Shown: positions 6,886 to 14,642 of the stretch, piece after piece
Position numbering within the stretch: the first letter of the stretch is position 1
Layout of the letters: each line of letters opens with the position of its first letter
Origin: Endomicrobium sp.
Lineage (GTDB): Bacteria > Elusimicrobiota > Endomicrobiia > Endomicrobiales > Endomicrobiaceae
DNA: 15,273 nucleotides
Assembly (NCBI GenBank): GCA_031278115.1
Contig: JAITKZ010000037.1
Span: 1 to 15,273 of the forward strand
Reading direction: 5' to 3'
Position numbers and translations under genes: made by a program
Notes under the pieces: model-generated
Told to the model about the DNA's origin: nothing
What the model saw: the letters and a program-made list of their open reading frames with translations, nothing else
Database searches by the model: none

Positions 6886-7689
6886 ATGAAAAAAGCATTG
6901 GCTTTTTTATTTTGTTTGTTTTTCTATGCAGATTGTTCTTTTGGACAAGCTGTACAACAAGAATCTTTGACCAAAACTTGGAAGTTTTCAGGTATTTTTA
7001 CGTGGTCGTATAATCAGACTGATATAAGCAAAAATTGGACTGGCAAAGAAACATATTCAAGAGCATGGCATGGCAGACTAGATACATCTGCTGTCAGAGA
7101 CAGTCAGTCTTCAAACTGGTTAAATACTTTGAAAGAGTATTACGGTGAAACAGTTTCTAACGGTTCAAGCTCCATAAGTTTGGACACAATAGAATTTAAT
7201 TCGGTATATACGTATAAAATATTTAAAAATTTACAGCCGTATGGTTCTTTTTATATTTTATCGCAGAATAATAAATTTTGGGATCCAGTAACGTACATAG
7301 AATCTGCTGGTTTGAATTTTACACTTATAAACAGCTCAATGAATACTTTAAAAGTCAGAGCTGGAGCTGCATTTAAACAAATTTTTAATTCTAAGAAAGA
7401 TGTTGAAAGGGATTTTGGCGGTGAATCGGTTATAGATTATATTTTCGTGTTTCGTCAAAACACGAAATTTACTTCGCAATTTAGAATTTTTGAAACATTT
7501 AGACCGGCGTGCGAAGATATTTATTGGGAAAACAGATTATTTCTAAAAACAGGTCCGTGGCTTACGACGGAAATAGGGTATATAGTTTATTTTGACCATT
7601 CAAGGATTGAATCTCATAGCTGGACTAATGATGTTGAAAGAATGTTCTACATAGCTTTAGCATTTTCTTTCAATATGTTTCAAAAGTAA
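6886..7689 (+). CDS. Predicted outer-membrane beta-barrel protein
   Basis: The 267-residue product has a signal peptide (MKKALAFLFCLFFYADCSFG, cleavage likely near residue 20-22). The Cys in YADC does not fit a lipobox well. The rest has no hydrophobic helix but alternates polar and aromatic residues as barrel strands do. Features such as the NWTGKET segment (about 50-56), SNWLNTLKEYYG (about 81-92) and the closing strand ALAFSFNMF recall DUF3078/DUF481-type outer-membrane proteins, in which a Trp-rich start precedes repeated barrel strands. The family match is from memory. It has a good Shine-Dalgarno site (AGAGGAG) before ATG 6886. It lies 56 nt after cinA and 22 nt before lepA, so it probably belongs to the same transcription unit. 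Function unknown. Confidence 0.7.
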   Translation: MKKALAFLFCLFFYADCSFGQAVQQESLTKTWKFSGIFTWSYNQTDISKNWTGKETYSRAWHGRLDTSAVRDSQSSNWLNTLKEYYGETVSNGSSSISLDTIEFNSVYTYKIFKNLQPYGSFYILSQNNKFWDPVTYIESAGLNFTLINSSMNTLKVRAGAAFKQIFNSKKDVERDFGGESVIDYIFVFRQNTKFTSQFRIFETFRPACEDIYWENRLFLKTGPWLTTEIGYIVYFDHSRIESHSWTNDVERMFYIALAFSFNMFQK

Positions 7690-7711
7690 ATGATTATAAG
7701 GGAAAATATTG

Positions 7712-9499
7712 ATGTCTAACATAAGGAATTTTTGCATTATAGCTCATATTGATCACGGAAAAAGCACTCTTGCCGACAGACTTCTTGAATATACTGGCAC
7801 AATTTCAAAAAGAGAAATGAAAGACCAAATACTTGATGGTATGGAGCTTGAAAGGGAAAGAGGAATAACAATAAAAGCTAAAGCCGTAAGAATGAATTAT
7901 ACAGATAAAAGCGGTCAAACTTATGTTTTAAATTTGATAGACACGCCAGGTCATGTTGATTTTACATACGAAGTTTCAAGAGCATTAGCAGCTTGCGAAG
8001 GTGCGATTTTAGTGATAGACGCTACTCAAGGCGTTGAAGCTCAAACGCTTGCAAATACCATGCTTGCTAAGAATGCTAATTTAAAAATTGTTCCTGTTAT
8101 AAACAAAATAGATTTGCCTACTGCCGATGTTGAAAGTGCATATGAGCAAATGAAAGAAGGTCTTGGTGTAAATGCTGAACCAATTCTTGCGAGCGCTAAG
8201 GAAGGCATAGGAATAAATGAAATAGTTGATTCTGTTATTGCAAATATTCCGCCAGCAAAAATTATAAATGATGAACCTTTATCAGCTTTAATTTTTGATT
8301 CTTTTTACGAATCTTACAGAGGCGTTATAGTCATAATAAGAGTATTTGACGGCAAAATACGCAAAGGAATGAAGGTTCGTTTTATGGCTTCTGGAGCTGA
8401 ACATGAAGTTCTTGAAGTTGGGGATATGAAGATAAAGATGATGGAAGCGTCAGAACTTTCTTCAGGTGAAGTGGGATATGTAGTTGCCGGCATAAAAGAC
8501 ATTAGGGATATAAAAATTGGTGACACTATAACTGAGAGTTCAAATCCAACAAAACACCATCATGAAGGATATAAAGAAATAAATCCGTTTGTTTTTGCGG
8601 GTCTTTATCCAAACAGTACTTCCGAATTCGACACTTTAAAGACTGCTTTGGAAAAGCTCAAACTTTCAGACGCTTCGCTTGTATATTTCCCTGAAACATC
8701 TGTAGCTTTAGGGTTTGGTTTTAGATGCGGATTTTTAGGTTCTTTGCATTTGGAAATAATTAAAGAAAGACTTGAAAGAGAATTTGATTTAAGCCTTTTG
8801 GTTACAGCACCAAATGTTGTTTATAAAGTGAAAACAAAAGGGAAATATGTTACTATAGACAATCCCTCCAAATTTCCAAACAATGCCGATATTGGAGAAA
8901 TTTGGGAGCCGTATGTTGAAGCTACCATTATTTGCCCTGTTGAATATTTAGGAGCTATGCTTGACCTATGTCAGAAGAGAAGAGGAAAACAGACTTCAAT
9001 GAAGTATATGAATGTTAAAATAGCCCTTCTGAAATATCATATACCGCTCGCGGAAATAATAGTTGGTTTTTACGATGCATTGAAATCAGCTTCAAAAGGA
9101 TACGCTTCTTTTGATTATGAACATATAGAACCACAACTTGGGGATTTAGTAAAACTGGATATTATGATAAATTCAGAAGTTGTAGATGCTTTTACAGTTA
9201 TTACACATAAGGATAAAGCTCAAACAGCCGCTCATTATCTTGCCGAGAAATTAAAAGGCATTATCCCAAGGCATATGTTTGAAATACTTATACAGGCAAA
9301 AGTAAACAATAAAGTAATTGCTAGGGAAACAATATCGGCTATGCGTAAAGACGTTCTTGCAAAATGTTACGGCGGAGACATAAGCAGAAAACGTAAATTA
9401 CTTGAAAAGCAAAAAGAAGGCAAACGTAAAATGAGGCAGTTTGGCAGAGTAGAAATTCCCCCTGAAGCTTTTGTTGCTGTTCTTAAAATAGATGAATAA
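7712..9499 (+). CDS. lepA: Elongation factor 4 (LepA), ribosome-associated GTPase
   Basis: This is a 595-residue translational GTPase of normal family length. G1 is AHIDHGKST (residues 11-19), G3 is DTPGHVDF and G4 is NKID; the EF-G-like domains and the LepA-specific C-terminal domain follow (YGGDISRKRKLLEKQKEGKR, then a FVAVLKI ending). LepA acts on the ribosome during initiation and elongation, and has been proposed to back-translocate stalled ribosomes. An upstream TTG at 7709 is in frame, but ATG 7712 is preferred: AAGGGA lies 8 nt before it and the MSNIRNFCIIAHIDHGKS start is canonical. It is followed 37 nt later by lepB, the classical lepA-lepB pairing. Confidence 0.97.
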   Translation: MSNIRNFCIIAHIDHGKSTLADRLLEYTGTISKREMKDQILDGMELERERGITIKAKAVRMNYTDKSGQTYVLNLIDTPGHVDFTYEVSRALAACEGAILVIDATQGVEAQTLANTMLAKNANLKIVPVINKIDLPTADVESAYEQMKEGLGVNAEPILASAKEGIGINEIVDSVIANIPPAKIINDEPLSALIFDSFYESYRGVIVIIRVFDGKIRKGMKVRFMASGAEHEVLEVGDMKIKMMEASELSSGEVGYVVAGIKDIRDIKIGDTITESSNPTKHHHEGYKEINPFVFAGLYPNSTSEFDTLKTALEKLKLSDASLVYFPETSVALGFGFRCGFLGSLHLEIIKERLEREFDLSLLVTAPNVVYKVKTKGKYVTIDNPSKFPNNADIGEIWEPYVEATIICPVEYLGAMLDLCQKRRGKQTSMKYMNVKIALLKYHIPLAEIIVGFYDALKSASKGYASFDYEHIEPQLGDLVKLDIMINSEVVDAFTVITHKDKAQTAAHYLAEKLKGIIPRHMFEILIQAKVNNKVIARETISAMRKDVLAKCYGGDISRKRKLLEKQKEGKRKMRQFGRVEIPPEAFVAVLKIDE

Positions 9500-9536
9500 T
9501 TATAATTAATGTTAATATAAAAAGAGGTAAATATTT

Positions 9537-10313
9537 ATGGAATTGAAACTTTTTATCGCAGGATGTATTGTTTTTGTAATAGCAATGACAATGCAGATTT
9601 TTAAAAAACGTTTTAAAACGCAGACTTCTAAAAAATTGTTTCAAAACGTTTATTCATGGGCTGATACTATTTGGACTGCTTTGATAATAGCGTCGTTTAT
9701 TATGTTCATTTTTATTCAGGCTTTTAAAATCCCTTCGGGAAGTATGAGAAACAGTCTTCTTGAAGGAGATCATCTCTTTGTTAACAAGTGTTTTTATGGT
9801 TTTAGAATACCGTTTAAATATGTCGGAAAGCGTTATGGTGCTTTGAAAAAGATAGAAAGAGGTGATATTGTTGTTTTTCAATGTCCTCCCGAGGCTTTGA
9901 CACCTGCCGAAAAAGAACATGGAGTTAAGAAAGATTTCATAAAAAGGTGCGTTGGCATTGCTGGCGATAAGGTTGAAATAAGAAATAAAAAACTTTACTT
10001 GAACGATGTTTTCATAGAAGAAGTTTATGCAACTTATAATGACGACTCTATTTTTGAAAGTTTTAAATTGTTTGAAAATGAAGGATATTATCAGAAAGCT
10101 TGGGAAAAAGGAAATTTTACATCCATTCCCCCTGTTTTTATAAGAGATAATTTTGGGCCTGTTATTGTGCCTGAGGGGTGTCATATGATGATGGGCGATA
10201 ATAGAGATTTTTCTTTTGACTCGCGTTTTTGGGGACCATTGCCAGATGAGTATATAAAAGGAAAGGCTTTGTTCTTGTACTGGCCCGTAACACGCTGGAA
10301 GTTTATATCATGA
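9537..10313 (+). CDS. lepB: Signal peptidase I
   Basis: This 258-residue membrane protease removes signal peptides from exported proteins at the outer face of the inner membrane. Two hydrophobic segments are visible (about 4-21 and 42-62). Ser69 in IPSGSM is the catalytic nucleophile and Lys136 in KDFIKRCVGIAGD is the general base. MMMGDNRDFSFDSRFWG is the conserved box near the C-terminus. AGAGGT 8 nt before ATG 9537 is the ribosome binding site. It follows lepA at 37 nt, and its TGA overlaps the ATG of the broken nfeD. Its likely substrates in this window are the outer-membrane protein, the DUF2608-like protein and the autotransporter. Confidence 0.97.
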   Translation: MELKLFIAGCIVFVIAMTMQIFKKRFKTQTSKKLFQNVYSWADTIWTALIIASFIMFIFIQAFKIPSGSMRNSLLEGDHLFVNKCFYGFRIPFKYVGKRYGALKKIERGDIVVFQCPPEALTPAEKEHGVKKDFIKRCVGIAGDKVEIRNKKLYLNDVFIEEVYATYNDDSIFESFKLFENEGYYQKAWEKGNFTSIPPVFIRDNFGPVIVPEGCHMMMGDNRDFSFDSRFWGPLPDEYIKGKALFLYWPVTRWKFIS

Positions 10314-10501
10314 CATGGATTATATGGCTTACAATTGCGGTTGTTCTTGTAATTTGCGAAATAGCAACTTCGTGCTATTTTAGGTTGGGGGATAAGCTAC
10401 AAAAGTATTCTTACCTTTAGTGAGTGACCGCGGGAGTTACGGCATCTCTTGGGGGGGGTATAGCGGAATTGTTTAAGGGCACGCCAAAGCAAAGCAGGTA
10501 A
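10310..10501 (+). pseudogene. Remnant of an NfeD-like membrane protein gene
   Basis: An ATG at 10310 overlaps the lepB stop (ATGA). The first 24 codons read like the N-terminus of short NfeD (COG1585) proteins: MTWIIWLTIAVVLVICEIAT, a membrane helix ending in the usual Glu-Ile. The frame hits TAG at 10418 and TGA at 10421, then stays open in the same frame as VTAGVTASLGGG and so on up to TAA at 10499. The Val/Ala/Gly part recalls the loop and second helix of NfeD, but at least one more helix and the rest of the domain are missing. Eight G in a row lie at 10451-10458. Intact NfeD proteins partner membrane proteases or flotillin-like scaffolds. Here a small product of 36 residues is the most that could be made. 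I call it a pseudogene. Confidence 0.65.
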
Positions 10502-10554
10502 AACAAATAATTAAAATTTTTTATATGCTTGTTAAAAGATGAGCGTTATGGTTT

Positions 10555-11643
10555 ATGCATATGATAGGTTTATATATATACATTCCTTTTTGTAGGCAAA
10601 AGTGTTTTTATTGCGACTTTTTCTCAACAAAATACGATACTGATTTAGTCGATAAATATATTGATTCTTTGATAAAACATTCCCAAAAGTTTAAAAACAA
10701 AAAGATAAATTCAATATATATCGGAGGTGGCACTCCATCTGTTCTATCTTCTAAACAAATACAAAAACTTCTGCTATCTTTAAGCAACACCTTCAATTTA
10801 TCAAAAGTAAAAGAATTTACTTTTGAGCTTAATCCAGAATCGGCTTCAAAAGAAAAGCTGATTATTCTAAAAGAATTTGGCGTCAATAGGCTAAGCATAG
10901 GGCTTCAATCTTCTGAAGATAAATATTTAAATTATTTAGGGCGTATACATGATTTAAAAACTTTTTGTGCCTGTTACGATAATGCAAAACATGAAGGGTT
11001 TGATAATATAAACATAGATTTAATATACGGATTGCCAAATCAAACTGTTAATGACTGGGAAAGCATTTTGAAAAAAGTATTACTATTTAACAGTGAGCAT
11101 TTATCGTTGTATCCATTATCAATAGAAGAAAATACGACTTTTTACAAAAACGGCATTGTTACAGACGACGCATTGCAGCGTGAAATGTATGAAAAAACCG
11201 TAGAGATTTTGGAACATAGTGAATACGTTCATTATGAAATTTCAAACTGGGCTAAAAAGAACAAAGAAGCTTTGCACAATACAAATTATTGGCGTAACTT
11301 GGAATATATAGGTCTTGGAGCCGGAGCGTGCGGATATTTGGGGCAAAATAGATATAAAAACATAGAAAACATTGAAAAATATATAAATTTTATTGAAAGT
11401 AACATAGATTGTACGATAGAAAATGAATATATAGACGAAAAACTTTATGCGGCTGAAACAATAATGTTAGGACTAAGGCTTTTGTATGAAGGTTTATCTA
11501 TAAAATGTTTCAATTCCCCGCAAAATAAATCCGCTCTGTTAGAATGTTTAAAAGAAGGAACTCTTATACAAGAGGAAGATAGAGTAAAACTTGCCAAAGA
11601 ACACGTTTTTATTTTCAACCAAATCGCCCCAAAGTTTATGTAG
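10555..11643 (+). CDS. hemW: HemW, radical SAM heme chaperone
   Basis: The 362-residue product has Cys13-x3-Cys17-x2-Cys20 (CRQKCFYC), binding the 4Fe-4S cluster, followed by DFF. The fourth Cys of true HemN (CX3CX2CXC) is absent. IGGGTPS, FELNPES, NRLSIGLQS and DLIYGLPNQT are the radical SAM barrel motifs. HNTNYW (residues about 241-246) is the HNxxYW motif found in HemW but not in coproporphyrinogen oxidase. HemW hands heme to acceptor proteins, so annotation as HemN would be wrong. An ATG at 10561, two codons in, is an equally good start; neither has a clear Shine-Dalgarno site. It follows the nfeD remnant. Confidence 0.93.
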   Translation: MHMIGLYIYIPFCRQKCFYCDFFSTKYDTDLVDKYIDSLIKHSQKFKNKKINSIYIGGGTPSVLSSKQIQKLLLSLSNTFNLSKVKEFTFELNPESASKEKLIILKEFGVNRLSIGLQSSEDKYLNYLGRIHDLKTFCACYDNAKHEGFDNINIDLIYGLPNQTVNDWESILKKVLLFNSEHLSLYPLSIEENTTFYKNGIVTDDALQREMYEKTVEILEHSEYVHYEISNWAKKNKEALHNTNYWRNLEYIGLGAGACGYLGQNRYKNIENIEKYINFIESNIDCTIENEYIDEKLYAAETIMLGLRLLYEGLSIKCFNSPQNKSALLECLKEGTLIQEEDRVKLAKEHVFIFNQIAPKFM

Positions 11644-11875
11644 TTTAGTTTTTTAATAATCCCTTCTTGACTTTATCATACTTTAATTTAGTTACATAAA
11701 AAAGTGTTTTTTTAGTCTGATTTTCACTCATAAAATGTATCTTTTTACCTAAACTTTCTTTTTTACTAAGTTAATTCTTTCCTTAAAGGTTAAGGATTAG
11801 TATTTATGCGAAAAATTTGCTTCAATATGGTATTAATTGAAAACAAAAAAATTTCTCTGAGGATAGGAAAAAAGT

Positions 11876-14362
11876 ATGGGTATTTGCAACTCAACAAAAA
11901 TATTATCAATTTTTATTATTTCTGGTTTTCTAATATTTACGGGAAAAATAAGAGTGGAGGCAGATTCAGATACAGCAAAAGCAATTAATGATTTAACTAC
12001 GACCACAGTAGTATTAATTAATAATTTAGGCACAACTACGGCCGCCGAGTTTGAAGCATTGACAAGTACGACATTAGCAGGGTTTGAAGTGTTGACAAGT
12101 ACAATGGCAGAAGGGTTTGAAGCTACAAAAACATCAATAGATGAAGTAAGGGTAGTGCTTGAAAAAGCTATTCCAAGAGAACAAGCGGATAAACTTAAAT
12201 CTTATATATTAAATAAATGTAAGAATAACCTAATATCCGGCTATACTGGATTAAATGGTGGGGTATTAGAGATTAAAGATATATTATGGTCAATTGATTT
12301 ATATGAGCTACAAGATACTATAATTAAAAATAATTCAGCAGCCAATAACGGTGGAGTGTTTACTATAGTTAATAGTGAAAAGGTTAGTTTTTATAATGTA
12401 AATGTATTTGATAATGAGGCAGTGGGAGGAAAAGGTGGGGCATTTTATATAGAAAATTCAACAGTAATATTTAATACGAATAAAGTATCAATATTCAAAG
12501 GAAATAAAGCAAATGAGTCAAGTAGTGCTATGTATATAGGGGCTAATAGTGATGTTTACTTTAATACTAGCGAAGGTGCAATCGTAGATATGAATGATGC
12601 ATTGACAAATGATGCAGGAACAAATGGTAATTTACACATAATGGGAAGAGGAACGTTCAATTTAAATAAAACGAGCGAAATAAATGGAACAAATGTAAAA
12701 ATAGAAGCTAGAGGACAATTTAATTTATATGATAATGTGAATTTATTCTCAAATAGCATAGGAATTGATAAAGATGCAATATTCTGCCTAAAGGGTAATA
12801 ATAATGTACAAGTAGTTGGAGGAAATTTGGATATTTCCGGAACACTAGAAATAAGGAAAAGTTCAAATACTATAGAAGTTACTGCCGATACAGCTATAGC
12901 TAACATAAATCAGGGTGCCAAATTGAAAATAAATTTATCTCCTAGAGGTTTTGATAGTTTAAGTTTTAAATTAACAGCTAGCAGCGCAGTGGCAGGACTA
13001 GATAATTTAGAAAAAGAATGTGATTGGAAATTAGTAAAAAGCAGCGTTGGGGTTGTTACTGACAGAAGCATGGAATTGCAGTTGTTTGGTTATGGTAGGA
13101 CAAAAACTTCGTTCGGTATGATGCCAGATTTGACGAGAAATCAGAACTCAGTGGCAGATATGTATGATAGGATATCAATTTTAGTGCCAGAGGGTATGAT
13201 TAATAGTCTTATAGATTATATATGCGATATAAGTAGTGATGTTGCGAAAACCAAAGCATTTTTTACACAAAACAGCGGATATTTCTTAGCAAATGTAATA
13301 AGAAGTGGAAGAAGTGAGAATGATAGTGATGAAATATACGCTAGAATAGATAATAGATTAAAGGAACAAAAGTCTGGAATATGGGGAACAATAAAAGAGA
13401 AATACACGAAATATGGTGGAGATGAAAACTCACCGGCTGATTATACTGATGCTGAAACATGGGGGTTAGTAGGATATGATCTGTACATCCCAAGAGATGA
13501 AGTTACTAATAAATTATCAGCAGGAGTTTACGCTAAAGTAAATAAGCATGCATTATCTCAATCAAATAATAGTGGAGATGTAAAAAATCTAGGGTTAGGG
13601 GTATATGGTATTTATAGTAATAATGATAAATTTAAAGTGAAAGGATTGATAAATGGGAATTATGGTATTTATAATACGGAAAGGAATATGAAAGAAGCAA
13701 TAGACATTGTATTTGCTGAGAGAACTGATAAACAAAATATTGGAACAACAGCAAAAGCAGATTTTACTGGAATGCTTTTTGATTTTGATATTGAAGGATC
13801 AATAGAAATAGAGTTAAACAATACATTTAAATTAATACCATATTTAGGATTTGAAATAAACTTAAATAATTATGAAGATATAAAAGAAAGCGGAACAGAA
13901 TATTTTGATTTAAAAGTTGAAAATGGAATATATAGCAGAGCCATAGAAAGATTAGGATTACGTATTGAACAGGAAATAAGAAGATTTAGTTGGAATGCAA
14001 AGATAGAATATAGAAGTTTATTAAGCGGAGAACAGCCAGAAATAAAAAGCAGAATTAGACTTTTAGACGGTATGAAGGAAGCTCAATTTAATACAGTAAG
14101 TGCTAAAGAATATGGAAATAAATTGGGTATAGGGTTAGGGACTAATTATAAGATAGCAGAAGATATTTTATTTTTTGCAGGTATAAATTTTCTAACTGCA
14201 ACTAAATATCAAAATGTTCAAGGTAATATAGGTGTGAGTTATAAATTTGGCTCAGAGAAAATTAAAATACAGAAACCTACTAAAGACCAAAATGCTGTTA
14301 AAGCCAACGAATACTTATATAAGTCATTAAAAAGCAGGTTAAAAAACTTAAAGCCTCGTTAG
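11876..14362 (+). CDS. Autotransporter with Pmp-like passenger and basic C-terminal tail
   Basis: 828 residues. Residues 1 to about 29 are a signal peptide (hydrophobic core ILSIFIISGFLIF). Residues 38-92 are five 11-residue repeats rich in Thr, Leu, Ala and Glu that probably form an alpha-helical stalk. A passenger with beta-helix character follows and bears motifs of chlamydial polymorphic membrane proteins: NNGGVF, GGKGGAFYI and FKGNKAN (FxxN). From about residue 500 (SGIWGTIKEKYTKYGG) to GVSYKF at 786-791 the sequence is a typical autotransporter beta-barrel. Such barrels normally end at the final aromatic strand. Here 37 more residues, rich in Lys and Arg, follow. GAGGATAGGA before ATG 11876 could serve as the ribosome binding site. 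The gene stands alone, with 232 nt in front and 280 nt behind. Codon and base use look more AT-biased than in lepA. It is likely a surface adhesin; the ligand is unknown. Confidence 0.85.
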   Translation: MGICNSTKILSIFIISGFLIFTGKIRVEADSDTAKAINDLTTTTVVLINNLGTTTAAEFEALTSTTLAGFEVLTSTMAEGFEATKTSIDEVRVVLEKAIPREQADKLKSYILNKCKNNLISGYTGLNGGVLEIKDILWSIDLYELQDTIIKNNSAANNGGVFTIVNSEKVSFYNVNVFDNEAVGGKGGAFYIENSTVIFNTNKVSIFKGNKANESSSAMYIGANSDVYFNTSEGAIVDMNDALTNDAGTNGNLHIMGRGTFNLNKTSEINGTNVKIEARGQFNLYDNVNLFSNSIGIDKDAIFCLKGNNNVQVVGGNLDISGTLEIRKSSNTIEVTADTAIANINQGAKLKINLSPRGFDSLSFKLTASSAVAGLDNLEKECDWKLVKSSVGVVTDRSMELQLFGYGRTKTSFGMMPDLTRNQNSVADMYDRISILVPEGMINSLIDYICDISSDVAKTKAFFTQNSGYFLANVIRSGRSENDSDEIYARIDNRLKEQKSGIWGTIKEKYTKYGGDENSPADYTDAETWGLVGYDLYIPRDEVTNKLSAGVYAKVNKHALSQSNNSGDVKNLGLGVYGIYSNNDKFKVKGLINGNYGIYNTERNMKEAIDIVFAERTDKQNIGTTAKADFTGMLFDFDIEGSIEIELNNTFKLIPYLGFEINLNNYEDIKESGTEYFDLKVENGIYSRAIERLGLRIEQEIRRFSWNAKIEYRSLLSGEQPEIKSRIRLLDGMKEAQFNTVSAKEYGNKLGIGLGTNYKIAEDILFFAGINFLTATKYQNVQGNIGVSYKFGSEKIKIQKPTKDQNAVKANEYLYKSLKSRLKNLKPR
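11987..12151 (+). repeat. Five coded 33-bp (11-residue) tandem repeats
   Basis: Within the autotransporter, five consecutive 11-codon units encode NDLTTTTVVLI, NNLGTTTAAEF, EALTSTTLAGF, EVLTSTMAEGF and EATKTSIDEVR. The third and fourth are close at DNA level as well (TTGACAAGTAC in both). An 11-residue period fits a hendecad coiled coil, which is nearly straight or right-handed. DNA-level similarity means the copy number could change by recombination or slippage. Confidence 0.75.
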
Positions 14363-14642
14363 ATAGCAAAGAATAGATTGATGTACTAAATCTATCGGCG
14401 ATACTAGTTCTAAGTTTCCTTATTGGAGTTTATCCTGACTTTATCGGATAGTTTCTTTCTGAAAGAAGCAAAAAGACTTAGATAAGTCTAACTTTGCATA
14501 AACCTATAACATCTACGACAAACTACGTTTTATATAAATTCATATTACTAATTTAAATATTTATATTTATGTACATGCAGATAAATAAATTATATAATCA
14601 CTAATATATAGAAATTCTTAAGTCAAAGGAAGGTATTCATAG
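14363..14642. other. Intergenic stretch with consecutive hairpins before secA
   Basis: Three inverted repeats lie close together: TATCC/GGATA (14431-14435 with 14446-14450), TTCTTTC/GAAAGAA (14453-14459 with 14461-14467) and AGACTT/AAGTCT (14474-14479 with 14484-14489). None is followed by a long T run, so they are at best a weak terminator for the autotransporter gene. A stop-free 24-codon frame (14377-14448) reads LNLSAILVLSFLIGVYPDFI, reminiscent of the last helix of NuoM/NuoN-type membrane subunits. This is too short to call. Confidence 0.4.
14570..14598 (+). promoter_or_regulatory. Candidate secA promoter
   Basis: TGTACA (14570-14575, four of six matches to the -35 consensus) and a perfect TATAAT (14593-14598) stand 17 bp apart. 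The start of transcription would fall near 14605, giving a leader of about 38 nt with the secA Shine-Dalgarno site in it. AT-rich surroundings make chance -10 matches common. Confidence 0.4.

Noticed and set aside
9654..10184. 176-codon open frame on the minus strand
   Set aside because: It lies wholly antisense to lepB, whose catalytic motifs are intact; the antisense product has no recognisable domain.
10555..11643. Oxygen-independent coproporphyrinogen III oxidase (HemN)
   Set aside because: The cysteine motif is CX3CX2C followed by Asp, without the fourth Cys, and the HNxxYW motif marks HemW.
11700..11720. Intrinsic terminator after hemW (A6-GTG-T7)
   Set aside because: The stem would be only A-T pairs with no G+C core, so it is not a convincing terminator.
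11806..11988. 60-codon plus-strand frame preceded by a ribosome-site-like sequence
   Set aside because: It overlaps the autotransporter start in another frame; the signal peptide and downstream repeats support the frame starting at 11876.
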